Of a DNA stretch of 64,000 nt, positions 1 through 8,260 are shown one piece after another; the first letter of the stretch is position 1, and each line of letters begins with the position of its first letter. Origin of the DNA: Roseobacter sp. (GTDB lineage Bacteria > Pseudomonadota > Alphaproteobacteria > Rhodobacterales > Rhodobacteraceae); the NCBI GenBank assembly GCA_024636495.1, contig JAGXGZ010000012.1:1-64000 (forward strand), written 5' to 3'. The notes under the pieces are model-generated. The model saw only the letters and a program-made list of their open reading frames with translations. It did not search any database and was not told the origin of the DNA. A program made the translations under genes and the position numbers.

Positions 1-1
1 C

Positions 2-274
2 GATACCCGCAGCCTCCAGCGCGGGAAATACGAGGTGGTGCGTGATTTTGCCCGCAGTTGCACGGCCTCTGCATTCAACGACATCGCCCAGAGACGGCGC
101 AAGAAAGTCGAGATGCTCTTCGCGCATCTGAAGCGCATCCTCGGCCTCAGCCGTCTCAGATTGAGGGGACCGCTGGGGGTGAAAGACGAGTTTACACTCG
201 CCGCTACCGCCCAGAACCTCCGGAAACTGGCAAAGCTCTGCCCGACAACGGCCACATCGGCGCCGGTCGGCTGA
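2..274 (+). CDS. IS transposase, C-terminal fragment cut by window edge
   Basis: The frame is open from base 2, so the gene begins before the window; the listed ORF start at 35 is only an internal GTG. The visible 90 residues match the C-terminal end of DDE transposases of the IS1182/IS5 type. The run RKKVEMLFAHLKRI followed by RLRLRGP and ATAQNLRKLAK is typical of the block around the last catalytic Glu, here the E of KVEMLF. These enzymes cut and rejoin the ends of their own insertion sequence. The IS family is assigned by memory of the motif, and whether the element is intact cannot be judged because most of it lies outside. Confidence 0.75.
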   Translation, partial: DTRSLQRGKYEVVRDFARSCTASAFNDIAQRRRKKVEMLFAHLKRILGLSRLRLRGPLGVKDEFTLAATAQNLRKLAKLCPTTATSAPVG

Positions 275-581
275 GAAACCCGATCTCGCCTACGTTCAAA
301 GCGGTCAACTCTCCCTGAAAAAGCACGAAGTATGACTATCAGTCCGAAGTCGTCGGTGAGTTTTTCAACACAATCGGCTGAAAACGACCGTTGAGCAGCC
401 GTCAACGGCACCCCCGCTGCCTCATATTTGCCTTAATTTATTGAGGTTTGAGGAAAAATGCTGCTATGCAGAAAACGCAGGTCACACATGCAAGTCTGGG
501 TGTTGCGAGAAGTTTTCAAACTGCCTAGTTGCTGGGCATACCGATAGATAATCGGCTTATTTGATTTCAAGGATCACTCTA
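275..581. other. Gene-free stretch after transposase; possible IS end
   Basis: No convincing reading frame is present. GAGTTTTTCAACACAATCGG near 358-377 resembles the outer ends of several transposon families and could be the right terminal repeat. This is only a guess, because the matching left end is outside the window. Around 420-455, CCTCA and TGAGG copies flank an AT-rich stretch and could form a weak hairpin. The rest should hold the promoter of the DUF1127 gene, but I see no clear -35/-10 pair. Confidence 0.3.
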
Positions 582-800
582 ATGGCTCTGTTCTACACAC
601 CGACGACTAATTACGCCACCGCATCGACAGTCAACCGCGTTTTCTCCCACTTGGGCGACATCGTAGGCAGTGTCATTGCATGGAACGACGCACGCGTCAC
701 ACGCAACGCCTTGTCCGCACTTTCTGACCGCGAACTAGACGATATCGGCCTGACACGCGGCAATATCGAATCTGTCGCTCTGAACCACTTCATCCGCTAA
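582..800 (+). CDS. DUF1127 family small protein
   Basis: A 72-residue protein. The ATG at 582 is preferred over the track's TTG at 561 because AAGGA lies 9 bases upstream of it. The C-terminal half carries the DUF1127 signature: RNALSALSDRELDDIGLTR, an Arg-rich helix followed by LSDREL-DIGL. Family knowledge: alphaproteobacterial DUF1127 proteins are often stress-induced, and some bind RNA and affect sRNA or phosphate-responsive mRNA turnover. The N-terminal part has no recognised domain. The gene stands alone and is followed by a clear hairpin terminator. Its specific role here is unknown. Confidence 0.85.
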   Translation: MALFYTPTTNYATASTVNRVFSHLGDIVGSVIAWNDARVTRNALSALSDRELDDIGLTRGNIESVALNHFIR

Positions 801-849
801 GGCGCGATGTTAAAACAAGGCCCCAAGGCCAGTCCGCTGGACAAAAAAT

Positions 850-889
850 AGCCACGCTCACCAGATCGGTCAGCGTGGCTTTTCTTTTT
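850..889 (+). terminator. Rho-independent terminator after DUF1127 gene
   Basis: The arms AGCCACGCT (850-858) and AGCGTGGCT (872-880) pair perfectly. An inner ACC/GGT extension surrounds the loop, and TTTTCTTTTT follows at once. It lies between the DUF1127 stop and the convergent prmA stop, and the T-tract suits plus-strand termination. Confidence 0.85.
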
Positions 890-929
890 GAAACGACAGT
901 CCCTGAAAAAGTGAGCGATTGCCGGCTAC

Positions 930-1802
930 TTAGTATTTTTTCTCGATGGTCAGTGTCGTCCAATCGCCAATCATCTCTTTGTTCAGCAACGCCATACCTG
1001 ATTGCTTATAAACGGCGATCACATCCTCTGCCTGCTCGTTCAATATCCCCGACAGAATCGCCTTTCCACCAGGTGCCAGCGCCTCGGCCATATCCGGGGC
1101 CAAGGCGACTAAGGGCCCTTTGAGGATATTGGCAAAGATCAGATCAAATGGCGCTTTGGCAGCGAGCTCTGGATGATCGAAACCGGCGGCCTCGACACAG
1201 ATCATCCGATCGCTTAGCCCGTTCGCCGCAGCATTGGCGCGGGCCACATCTACAGCGACTTCATCGATGTCGCTTGCCAACACCGGGTTCGGCCAGATCC
1301 GTGCGGCAGCCATCCCCAGAACAGCCGTCCCACACCCGATATCGGCCACGTTCAACCCGATCATACCCTCGTTGGCCAAGCGATCAAGCGCGCGCAAGCA
1401 GCCCAACGTGGTGCCGTGATGGCCCGTGCCAAACGCCATCGCGGCCTCAATCAACAAGGGCTCGCACCCGTCCGGCACCTTGTCAGCGTCATGGCTCCCG
1501 TAGACAAAGAAGCGCCCCGCCTCGACCGGGGACAGCTCGCGGCGTACATGGGCGACCCAATCGGTTTCTGGCAATTCCGAGACGACAAAATCCTTCGCGC
1601 CCATGCTTGCCGCCAGAATGGCAAGAGCGGTTTCATCGGGCGCTTGCTCGAAATAGCCGCCCACTTCCCATAGGCCCGATCCGTCCTCCATCTCAAAGAC
1701 GCCAACGCCAGTCGGTTCAGGTACAAGGTTCTCCATCGCCTCGCCCAAGGCATAGGCGGGTTTGCGTCCTTCAAGGGTAGTCAGGGCTGTGAATGTGGGC
1801 AT
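930..1802 (-). CDS. prmA: Ribosomal protein L11 methyltransferase PrmA
   Basis: Predicted to trimethylate ribosomal protein L11 in the cytoplasm using S-adenosylmethionine. The start was moved inward to the ATG at 1802 (MPTFTALTTLEG), which has GGAGAG 6 bases upstream; the track's start at 1856 adds 18 residues without family likeness. This gives 290 residues, a normal length. The SAM-binding motif VADIGCGTAVLGMAAA lies in the second half, followed by the acidic ribose-binding ASDID. FDLIFANIL matches the PrmA active-site loop. It lies 61 bp downstream of the MFS gene on the same strand and may be cotranscribed with it. Confidence 0.93.
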   Translation of the reverse strand: MPTFTALTTLEGRKPAYALGEAMENLVPEPTGVGVFEMEDGSGLWEVGGYFEQAPDETALAILAASMGAKDFVVSELPETDWVAHVRRELSPVEAGRFFVYGSHDADKVPDGCEPLLIEAAMAFGTGHHGTTLGCLRALDRLANEGMIGLNVADIGCGTAVLGMAAARIWPNPVLASDIDEVAVDVARANAAANGLSDRMICVEAAGFDHPELAAKAPFDLIFANILKGPLVALAPDMAEALAPGGKAILSGILNEQAEDVIAVYKQSGMALLNKEMIGDWTTLTIEKKY

Positions 1803-1863
1803 CGGTCTCTCCGCAGGTTTCAGGCATCGCCTACGCAGGCGCGCCTGTCGGGTCAAGGCTTGG

Positions 1864-3096
1864 CTACTCCGCTGCAGCTGTCAGGGGCACGGTAAATATC
1901 GTCTCGTTCCCCGGCATCGGGTGGCGCGGGATCATCAGCGACAGCGCCAGCGAAATGCCTGCCATGCCCGCCGCCAGGAAAAACACAGCCGCCGGTGACA
2001 CCAACCACAAGAGCCCCAAACCGACAGGCAAAAATACCGCCGCAATGTGGTTAATGGTAAAGGCAACCGCCGCAGTCGGCGCGATATCGCCGGGGTCCGC
2101 GATCTTCTGGAAATAGGTTTTCAAGGCAAGTGCGAGGGCAAAGAACATGTGGTCCAGCACATAAAGCGTCGCCGCCACCAAAACGCCCCACCCCAGATAA
2201 TAGACACCGCCATAGGCCAGAAACACAATGATCAGGCCGATATATTCAAACGACAAGGTACGCCGCTCGCCGAAATACCCCACTGCGCGCCCCATCAGCG
2301 GGGCAAAAATCATGTTTGCGATCAGATTAATCAGATACAGCAGCGTGATTTCATGCACATCAAAGCCAAAGCGTTCAACCATCATAAAGCCCGCGAAAAC
2401 CACGAAAATCTGACGCCGCGCGCCCGACATGAATTGCAACGCATAATACAGCCAGTACCGCTTGCGCAGCACCATTTTCTTGACCTGCGGATGGGGGGCC
2501 TCGAACTGCGGATAGGCCAGCAGCGCAAACAAGGCGATCACAACGGTCACCCCACCACCGATCATGTAGACAATGTTATATGACAGCGACAGCGTGTTCC
2601 ACAGCGCCATAATCGCCAGATAGGCCACCAAAGTCGCCGCCGACCCAGCCGCCATCAGCCAACCGATCATGCGCGGCGCGTCTTCGATCTTGAGCCATTG
2701 CAATTGCAGCGACTGGTTGACCGTCTCGTAATAGTGAAACCCGATCGAGCTTAGCATCGTGATCGTCAAAATCCCGCCCATGGACGGAAACCAGGCGGTC
2801 ACAGCTGTCGCAACCCCCAACAGAACCAGTGATACCAGCCCCAAGACCTGCTCACGCACAAAAATAATAATCGCAATCACGCCCACAGCCAGAAAGCCGG
2901 GAATTTCACGGACAGTATGCAACAGCCCAATATCAGAGCCGTCAAAATTCGCGACTTCGATCACAAAATTATTCAGCAGCGCCGACCATGTGTTAAAGGC
3001 AATCGGCATCGCCAAAGCCATCAAAAACAACAGCGCCACAGGACGGCGCCAAAAGGGTTGATGCTTGGCATCTGCGAGGGTCACATATTGTGTCAT
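1864..3096 (-). CDS. MFS transporter
   Basis: A 410-residue integral membrane protein with about twelve hydrophobic segments, fitting the major facilitator superfamily. Examples are VALLFLMALAMPIAF near the N terminus and VFLPVGLGLLWLVSPAAVFF near the C terminus. The substrate cannot be read from sequence. I prefer the ATG at 3096 (MTQYVTLAD), which places the first helix about 20 residues in; ATGs at 3120 and 3165 are possible and no start has a strong Shine-Dalgarno. The gene lies between priA and prmA on the same strand. A perfect hairpin separates it from priA, so it may have its own promoter. Confidence 0.8.
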   Translation of the reverse strand: MTQYVTLADAKHQPFWRRPVALLFLMALAMPIAFNTWSALLNNFVIEVANFDGSDIGLLHTVREIPGFLAVGVIAIIIFVREQVLGLVSLVLLGVATAVTAWFPSMGGILTITMLSSIGFHYYETVNQSLQLQWLKIEDAPRMIGWLMAAGSAATLVAYLAIMALWNTLSLSYNIVYMIGGGVTVVIALFALLAYPQFEAPHPQVKKMVLRKRYWLYYALQFMSGARRQIFVVFAGFMMVERFGFDVHEITLLYLINLIANMIFAPLMGRAVGYFGERRTLSFEYIGLIIVFLAYGGVYYLGWGVLVAATLYVLDHMFFALALALKTYFQKIADPGDIAPTAAVAFTINHIAAVFLPVGLGLLWLVSPAAVFFLAAGMAGISLALSLMIPRHPMPGNETIFTVPLTAAAE

Positions 3097-3209
3097 ACCC
3101 AGCCCAATACGCCGCTTCATGGCTCTTGACGAGATCAAATCAAACGCCAAGGCCGCGGTCGTCACACAGCCTCATCTTCCAAATGGATAAAAATCCTCGC
3201 CGAAGGCAT

Positions 3210-3230
3210 GTTTTGCCCTTTGGGCAAAAC
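3210..3230 (-). terminator. Perfect hairpin between priA and MFS gene
   Basis: The 9-base arms GTTTTGCCC and GGGCAAAAC are exact complements around a 3-base loop. The hairpin sits 11 bases past the priA stop, where a terminator is expected. The usual T-tract is absent outside the stem; the T-run is inside the arm. It may end priA transcription or be an mRNA-stabilising structure. The structure is seen directly; the function is inferred. Confidence 0.5.
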
Positions 3231-3240
3231 CAGCAAAGAC

Positions 3241-5436
3241 TCAATAAAAACTTTGTGGATCAATATCGACGGCGATCCTCAGATCCCCTTTTAGTCGCAG
3301 CTGCCCCACCCATTTTGCCAAGGCGTCCTGCAATGGCACCGATTTATCCGCCTTGACCAACAGGCGCACCCGGTGTCGTCCGCGGACCCGCGCAATCGGG
3401 GCGGGTGCAGGGCCATACACCTGTGCGCCCACGGCGCGCAGCGGCCCGTCTTGCCGGGCCAGTTGGTTTCCTGCATCAAAGCAGGCTGCCACATCCGGCC
3501 CGCTTAGGATAATCCCCGCCATGCGACCGTAAGGCGGCACACCGGCTTGGCGGCGCTCTCCCGCTTCGGCCTTCCAAAACCCCTCTTCATCCCCAGCCAG
3601 AATGGCGCGGATCACCGGATGATCGGGTTGATAGGTCTGCAAAAGGGCCGCACCCGGTGCCTCTGCCCGCCCGGCACGCCCTGCGACCTGCCGCATCAGT
3701 TGAAACGTCCGTTCAGCCGCGCGCAAGTCTGACCCCATCAGCCCCAAATCCGCGTCAATCACACCGACCAGTGTCAGGTTTGGAAAGTTGTGCCCTTTGG
3801 CCACCAGTTGCGTGCCGATGATGATATCCGCCGCCCCTTCAGCGATCCCTGCAATTTCGGCTTTCAAGGCGCGCGCCGATCCGTACATATCCGAACTCAG
3901 CGTCGCGACCCGCGCATCGGGCCACAGGGCCGCGGCCTCTTCGCCCAGACGCTCCACCCCCGGCCCTACGGCGGCCAGCTTGCCCTCGGCCTCGCAAGAC
4001 GGGCACGCCTCTGGCATGGGTTTGCTTTCGCCGCATTGATGGCACACCAGCCGTTTCAGAAACCGGTGCTCGACCATGCGCGCATCACAATGATCACATC
4101 CGATCTGGTGCCCGCAGGCCCGGCAAAGCGTCACCGGCGCATAGCCCCGGCGGTTGATGAACAGCATGGCCTGTTCGCCGCGTTCCAGCCGTATGTCGAC
4201 CTCGGCGCGCAAGGTCGGCGATATCCATTTATCGCTGGGCAACCCTTCGGCGCGCATATCGATCGCGCCCATTTGCGGCATCACCGCTGGGCCAAACCGC
4301 GATGTCAGCTCGACCCGCGTGTATTTCCCGGCCTCGGCATTGGCCCAGCTTTCCAAGCTCGGCGTGGCCGAGGCCAGCACCACTTGCGCCCCACAAATGG
4401 ACGCGCGCAGAACGGCCATATCGCGCGCATTATACAGCACGCCTTCTTCTTGCTTGTAGGAGGTGTCATGTTCCTCATCGACCACAATCAGCCCAAGATT
4501 CTGGAACGGTAAAAACAACGCCGACCGTGCCCCGATCACGACTTGGGCCTGTCCCTGCCCAACCATCCGCCAGATCCGGCGGCGTTCGGTCATCGTCGCA
4601 CCTGAATGCCATTCAGCGGGCTTGGCCCCGAACCGCGTCTCGATCCGGTGCAAAAACTGTTCGGTCAGCGCGATTTCCGGCAGCAGCACCAGCGCTTGCC
4701 GCCCGGCCTTTAGCGCGGCGGCAACGGCCTCAAGGTAGACTTCGGTCTTGCCCGATCCGGTAACGCCGCGCAGCAAGGTGGTGCCGTATTTGCCCGATTG
4801 CACCCCGGCCCCCAGCACAGCCGAAGCATGGGCCTGATCCGCCGTCAGCTCTTTGCTGGGCAGGCTTGGGTCCATGCGCAAAAACGGCACATCGCGCGGG
4901 CTGTCTTGTTCCAGCACGGCATCTTGCGCGACCAGCCCCTTGATCACCGACGACGTCACCCCCGCCATCTCGGCCAGTTCTTTTAAGGTAAATGACAAAT
5001 CACCGTAGTCCGCCAGTGTCGCGAGCACCCGACGGCGCGCATCGGTCATCCGGTCTGGTTCGGCCTCACCGCGCCGGTAAATTTTGCGCATCGAGGGCGG
5101 GTCGCCCAACCCCGGTGCGCGGGTCGCCAGCCGCAGCATCGCGGGCATGGGTGTCAGCGTGTAAGCGGCGGCCTTGCTTAAAAACGCCCGCAGCTCTTCG
5201 CGCATCGGAGCGGCGTCAAGTACTCGGATCACTGACCTTATTTTCGACGGCTCATAATCGCCCTGCCCCGCGCCCCAAACCACCCCCAGAACCTTGCGCG
5301 GGCCCAATGGCACCTCGACGAACGCGCCCATGTGGCAGCCGCCTTCGGGCGCTTTGTAATCCAGCGCACGGCCCAAGGGCTGTGCCGTCAAAACCGCGAT
5401 CAGGTCACCTTGGTGAAAGAATTCAGGAGGGGTCAC
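3241..5436 (-). CDS. priA: Primosomal protein N' (replication restart helicase PriA)
   Basis: A superfamily 2 3'-5' DNA helicase that reloads the replisome at stalled forks. The N-terminal DNA-binding domain includes DYKAPEG and PLGPRKVLGVVWG. Walker A is VTGSGKTE near residue 226 and the helicase box is VVDEEHD. A zinc-binding block follows with paired cysteines (CRACGHQIGCDHC, CHQCG, CPSC), then helicase C-terminal motifs such as GRAGRAE. I choose the GTG at 5436 because GGAG lies 9 bases upstream and the resulting N terminus fits the family; the track's ATG at 5490 has no ribosome-binding site. Length is 731 residues, normal for PriA. It diverges from the transaldolase gene. Confidence 0.95.
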   Translation of the reverse strand: MTPPEFFHQGDLIAVLTAQPLGRALDYKAPEGGCHMGAFVEVPLGPRKVLGVVWGAGQGDYEPSKIRSVIRVLDAAPMREELRAFLSKAAAYTLTPMPAMLRLATRAPGLGDPPSMRKIYRRGEAEPDRMTDARRRVLATLADYGDLSFTLKELAEMAGVTSSVIKGLVAQDAVLEQDSPRDVPFLRMDPSLPSKELTADQAHASAVLGAGVQSGKYGTTLLRGVTGSGKTEVYLEAVAAALKAGRQALVLLPEIALTEQFLHRIETRFGAKPAEWHSGATMTERRRIWRMVGQGQAQVVIGARSALFLPFQNLGLIVVDEEHDTSYKQEEGVLYNARDMAVLRASICGAQVVLASATPSLESWANAEAGKYTRVELTSRFGPAVMPQMGAIDMRAEGLPSDKWISPTLRAEVDIRLERGEQAMLFINRRGYAPVTLCRACGHQIGCDHCDARMVEHRFLKRLVCHQCGESKPMPEACPSCEAEGKLAAVGPGVERLGEEAAALWPDARVATLSSDMYGSARALKAEIAGIAEGAADIIIGTQLVAKGHNFPNLTLVGVIDADLGLMGSDLRAAERTFQLMRQVAGRAGRAEAPGAALLQTYQPDHPVIRAILAGDEEGFWKAEAGERRQAGVPPYGRMAGIILSGPDVAACFDAGNQLARQDGPLRAVGAQVYGPAPAPIARVRGRHRVRLLVKADKSVPLQDALAKWVGQLRLKGDLRIAVDIDPQSFY

Positions 5437-5589
5437 CAGCTGCTCCGGTCTTTGGGTTGCGGGAATTAGGGTTTCGGCAGCGCAGATCATGCGTTAAAGC
5501 CATTGCCAACAGACATAGCCACTTGGCGTGCCTATTCCAACCTGCCAACTTTTCTAACTGGCCAACTCTTGTAACTGGAAAGACGCAAT

Positions 5590-6243
5590 ATGAAATTTTT
5601 TGTAGATACCGCAGAAATCGACGCCATTGCCGAACTGAACGATCTGGGAATGGTCGACGGTGTGACAACAAACCCCTCGCTAATCCTGAAATCAGGCCGC
5701 AACATCTTGGAAGTCACCAAGGAAATTTGTGATCTGGTCGATGGCCCGGTTTCCGCCGAGGTTGTCGCGCTCAAGTCCGATGACATGATCGCCGAAGGCC
5801 GCAAGCTGGCCGAGATCGCTGAAAACATCACCGTCAAACTGCCGCTGACGTGGGACGGCCTCAAGGCCTGTAAGGTCCTGTCGGGCGAAGGCAAAATGGT
5901 AAACGTCACACTTTGCTTCTCGGCCAATCAGGCGCTGCTTGCCGCCAAGGCCGGTGCGACCTTTATCTCGCCCTTTATCGGACGCTTGGATGATATCAAT
6001 ATCGACGGCATGGATCTTATCCAAGATATCCGCATCATCTATGACAACTACGGTTTCGAAACGCAGATTTTGGCAGCTTCGATCCGGTCGGTTAACCATG
6101 TTCTGGATGCCGCGCGTATCGGTGCAGATGTGATGACCGCCCCACCAGAGGTGATCAAGAAACTGGCGATGCATCCGCTGACCAATCAGGGGCTTGAACA
6201 GTTCATGTCTGACTGGGCCAAGACCGGTCAGAAAATCCTGTAA
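5590..6243 (+). CDS. tal: Transaldolase, small TalC/Fsa type
   Basis: A 217-residue class I aldolase of the short transaldolase/fructose-6-phosphate aldolase family. It moves a dihydroxyacetone unit between sugar phosphates in the non-oxidative pentose phosphate pathway. The N terminus [10 protein letters not shown] and GVTTNPSLI are diagnostic, and the Schiff-base lysine is K83 in [19 protein letters not shown] is the later conserved strand. GGAAAG precedes the ATG. The position between priA and DUF484-xerC is the usual Rhodobacterales order. Short enzymes of this family cannot be split confidently into transaldolase and Fsa by sequence alone; length and order favour transaldolase. Confidence 0.9.
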   Translation: MKFFVDTAEIDAIAELNDLGMVDGVTTNPSLILKSGRNILEVTKEICDLVDGPVSAEVVALKSDDMIAEGRKLAEIAENITVKLPLTWDGLKACKVLSGEGKMVNVTLCFSANQALLAAKAGATFISPFIGRLDDINIDGMDLIQDIRIIYDNYGFETQILAASIRSVNHVLDAARIGADVMTAPPEVIKKLAMHPLTNQGLEQFMSDWAKTGQKIL

Positions 6244-6264
6244 GCTATCGGTTTAACCTTCTCT

Positions 6265-6304
6265 CAAGTTACGCGCGATACTTTCAAGCAAAGCGCGTAA
6301 CTTG
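6265..6304. repeat. 12-bp perfect inverted repeat after transaldolase
   Basis: CAAGTTACGCGC (6265-6276) and GCGCGTAACTTG (6293-6304) are exact reverse complements around a 16-base loop. The repeat lies 22 bases after the transaldolase stop. No T-tract follows, so it is not a textbook terminator. It could be a 3' stabilising stem, a terminator of unusual form, or an operator for the downstream DUF484-xerC unit. Confidence 0.6.
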
Positions 6305-6539
6305 GAGGGGCTAAGCGGGAAGAGTATGTTGGCTTGTTCAGCCGTGTTTTGGGGGCTTTTCTTCATCCTACTATTGAATGCTGCGGAACACGTATCTCAC
6401 AAGAAAATGCTGCACCTGCGGCATCCTAAACGCTGTAATCTTCTGGAACTGCCGAAAAAATTGGCGGAAATCCGAAAGAAAAGGGCAGATTTTATTGAAA
6501 CCTCATGGTATCAATTCCAAAAATAAGAACGAGACAGGC

Positions 6540-7247
6540 ATGAGCAGCAACCACAAGATCGAAGATTCTCTTCGCGAAGCAATCATTTCGCAGCCCGATG
6601 TCATTCTTGACGACAGCGATGTCATGCAAGCCCTGATCGCCGCGAACGAGCGTGCGATGGGCAGCAATATTGTGGATTTGCGCGGCATTGCGATGGACCG
6701 GCTGGAAACACGGCTGGACCGTTTGGAAGACACGCATCGCAATGTGATCGCGGCGGCCTACGAAAACCTTGCCGGCACCAACCAGATTCACCGCGCGATC
6801 CTGCGCATGCTCGACCCGGTCGAGTTCGAAAGCTTCCTGCGCGATCTGGGCGGCGATGTTGCTGACATTCTGCGCGTAGACGCGGTTCGCTTGGTTTTGG
6901 AATCTGTTCAGAACGACAATGATCCTGCTGTCAAAAGGCTGGGCGATGTCCTGAACGTCGCTGAACCGGGTTTCATCAATGAATATCTTACACATGGCCG
7001 GGGTGGCACCGTGCGCCAAGTAACCTTGCGCGGTGTGCAAGACGGCCCCGCAAGCGTTTATGGCGATTGCGCGGATTGGATCAGATCAGAGGCATGCCTC
7101 AAGCTGAACTTTGGCGAGGGACGTCTACCCGGCCTGTTGATTTTGGGGTCAGAAGACCCGCATATGTTCGGCCCACAACAAGGCACCGACCTGTTGGGCT
7201 TTTTCGCGGGCGTCTTCGAGCGGGCGATGCGCCGCTGGCTGTCTTGA
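6540..7247 (+). CDS. DUF484 family protein
   Basis: A 235-residue cytoplasmic protein of the DUF484 family, which has a GAF-like fold and unknown biochemistry. DUF484 genes commonly lie directly upstream of xerC, as here. The start at 6540 (MSSNHKIEDS) follows GAGACAGG. The track's 54-residue upstream extension is Cys/Arg-rich, reads as noncoding, and is rejected. The middle contains a helical RLETRLDRLEDTHRNV segment that may form a short coiled coil. The stop overlaps the xerC TTG start, so the two are probably translated together. A link to chromosome-dimer resolution is inferred from context only. Confidence 0.85.
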   Translation: MSSNHKIEDSLREAIISQPDVILDDSDVMQALIAANERAMGSNIVDLRGIAMDRLETRLDRLEDTHRNVIAAAYENLAGTNQIHRAILRMLDPVEFESFLRDLGGDVADILRVDAVRLVLESVQNDNDPAVKRLGDVLNVAEPGFINEYLTHGRGGTVRQVTLRGVQDGPASVYGDCADWIRSEACLKLNFGEGRLPGLLILGSEDPHMFGPQQGTDLLGFFAGVFERAMRRWLS

Positions 7248-8188
7248 GCACGGGTGCAAACTCTCTTTTAATTAGCCCCGCTGCGCGCGACGCCTTGCAA
7301 ACGTGGCTAGGTCATCAACGCGCCCTTAAGGGGGCCGCTGAAAACACGATCACGGCCTATCAGGGTGACGTGACGGATTTTCTGGCCTTTATGACACTGC
7401 ACAAAGGCGACAGTCAGGGCTTGGGCGCGTTGGCAAAGCTGACGATCTCGGACATGCGCAGTTGGATGGCAAAAACCCGCGGGCCTGACGTGGGGCCACG
7501 ATCACTGTCCCGCAAACTGTCGGCGGTAAAAGCGTTCTACCGCTGGCTGGCAGAGCGCGAAGGGTTTGAGGCAACGGCTGTCTTGTCGACCCGCTCGCCC
7601 AAGTTTCCCAAAAAGCTCCCTCGGCCCTTGGCGATTGACGCGGCCAAGGCGATGATAGACTGCGTGGAAATGCAATCGCGCCACCCGTGGGTGGCTGCCC
7701 GCGACGTGGCTGTCCTGACCCTGCTTTGGGGATGCGGGCTGCGGATATCCGAAGCATTGGCATTAAAAGGTGCGGATGCCCCGTTGCCAGATGTTTTGCG
7801 CATTGTTGGCAAAGGCGGCAAAGAAAGGGTGGTGCCTGTCCTACCTGCCGCCCAAGACGCCGTGGCTGCCTACCTGCGTGCCTGCCCATTCCCCCAAGAA
7901 CGCGGCGCGCCCCTGTTCAAAGCTGTGCGCGGCGGCCCCTTGGCAGCGCGTGCGATCTCGCAGGTGATGGCGGATGCGCGGATGCAGTTGGGGTTGCCTG
8001 CGACGGCCACACCCCATGCGATGCGTCACAGCTTTGCGACCCATCTGCTGGATGCGGGCGGCGACTTGCGCGCGATACAGGAATTGCTTGGGCACGCGTC
8101 CCTGTCTACCACCCAAGCCTATACGGCAGTCGATACGGCGCGATTGATGGAAGTCTACAACAGCGCCCATCCCAAGGCTGCCGGTTAA
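7244..8188 (+). CDS. xerC: Tyrosine recombinase XerC
   Basis: A 314-residue tyrosine recombinase that, with XerD, resolves chromosome dimers at dif. All catalytic residues are visible: Arg in GLRISEALAL, Lys in GKGGKERVV, His/Arg in HAMRHSF (about 258/261), His in LGHASL (about 284) and the nucleophilic Tyr in TTQAYT (about 293). The N-terminal SAM-like core-binding domain includes TITAYQGDVTDFLAF. I place the start at TTG 7244, which overlaps the DUF484 stop by 4 nt (TTGA). The ORF-track start at 7067 lies inside DUF484 and gives an unrelated Arg-rich extension. XerC is preferred over XerD from the DUF484 neighbour. Confidence 0.93.
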   Translation: MSTGANSLLISPAARDALQTWLGHQRALKGAAENTITAYQGDVTDFLAFMTLHKGDSQGLGALAKLTISDMRSWMAKTRGPDVGPRSLSRKLSAVKAFYRWLAEREGFEATAVLSTRSPKFPKKLPRPLAIDAAKAMIDCVEMQSRHPWVAARDVAVLTLLWGCGLRISEALALKGADAPLPDVLRIVGKGGKERVVPVLPAAQDAVAAYLRACPFPQERGAPLFKAVRGGPLAARAISQVMADARMQLGLPATATPHAMRHSFATHLLDAGGDLRAIQELLGHASLSTTQAYTAVDTARLMEVYNSAHPKAAG

Positions 8189-8209
8189 GCCACCTCTATC
8201 GCACAACGC

Positions 8210-8253
8210 CGATTTCTTCAAAGAAATCGCACCGGAATTTTCCAAAATTCCGG
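8210..8253. terminator. Two tandem perfect palindromes between convergent genes
   Basis: The first palindrome (8210-8229) has arms CGATTTCTT/AAGAAATCG with a 2-base centre. Two bases later the second (8232-8253) has arms CCGGAATTTT/AAAATTCCGG, again with a 2-base centre. They occupy the gap between the convergent xerC and meaB stops. With T-runs in each arm and full symmetry they could terminate transcription from both sides. This function is inferred from position. Confidence 0.65.
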
Positions 8254-8260
8254 CCCCGCC

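Noticed and set aside
800-890. Stress sRNA of the CcsR type downstream of the DUF1127 gene
   Set aside because: In Rhodobacter such sRNAs with CCUCCUCCC loops follow a DUF1127 gene, but no such motif is present here; only a terminator is seen.
6302-6526. 74-residue ORF between transaldolase and DUF484
   Set aside because: Has one hydrophobic stretch but no family match and runs through the right arm of the inverted repeat; composition fits noncoding DNA. Not fully excluded.
7067-7243. N-terminal extension of XerC given by the ORF track
   Set aside because: It lies wholly within DUF484 in another frame; the TTG at 7244 gives the normal XerC length.
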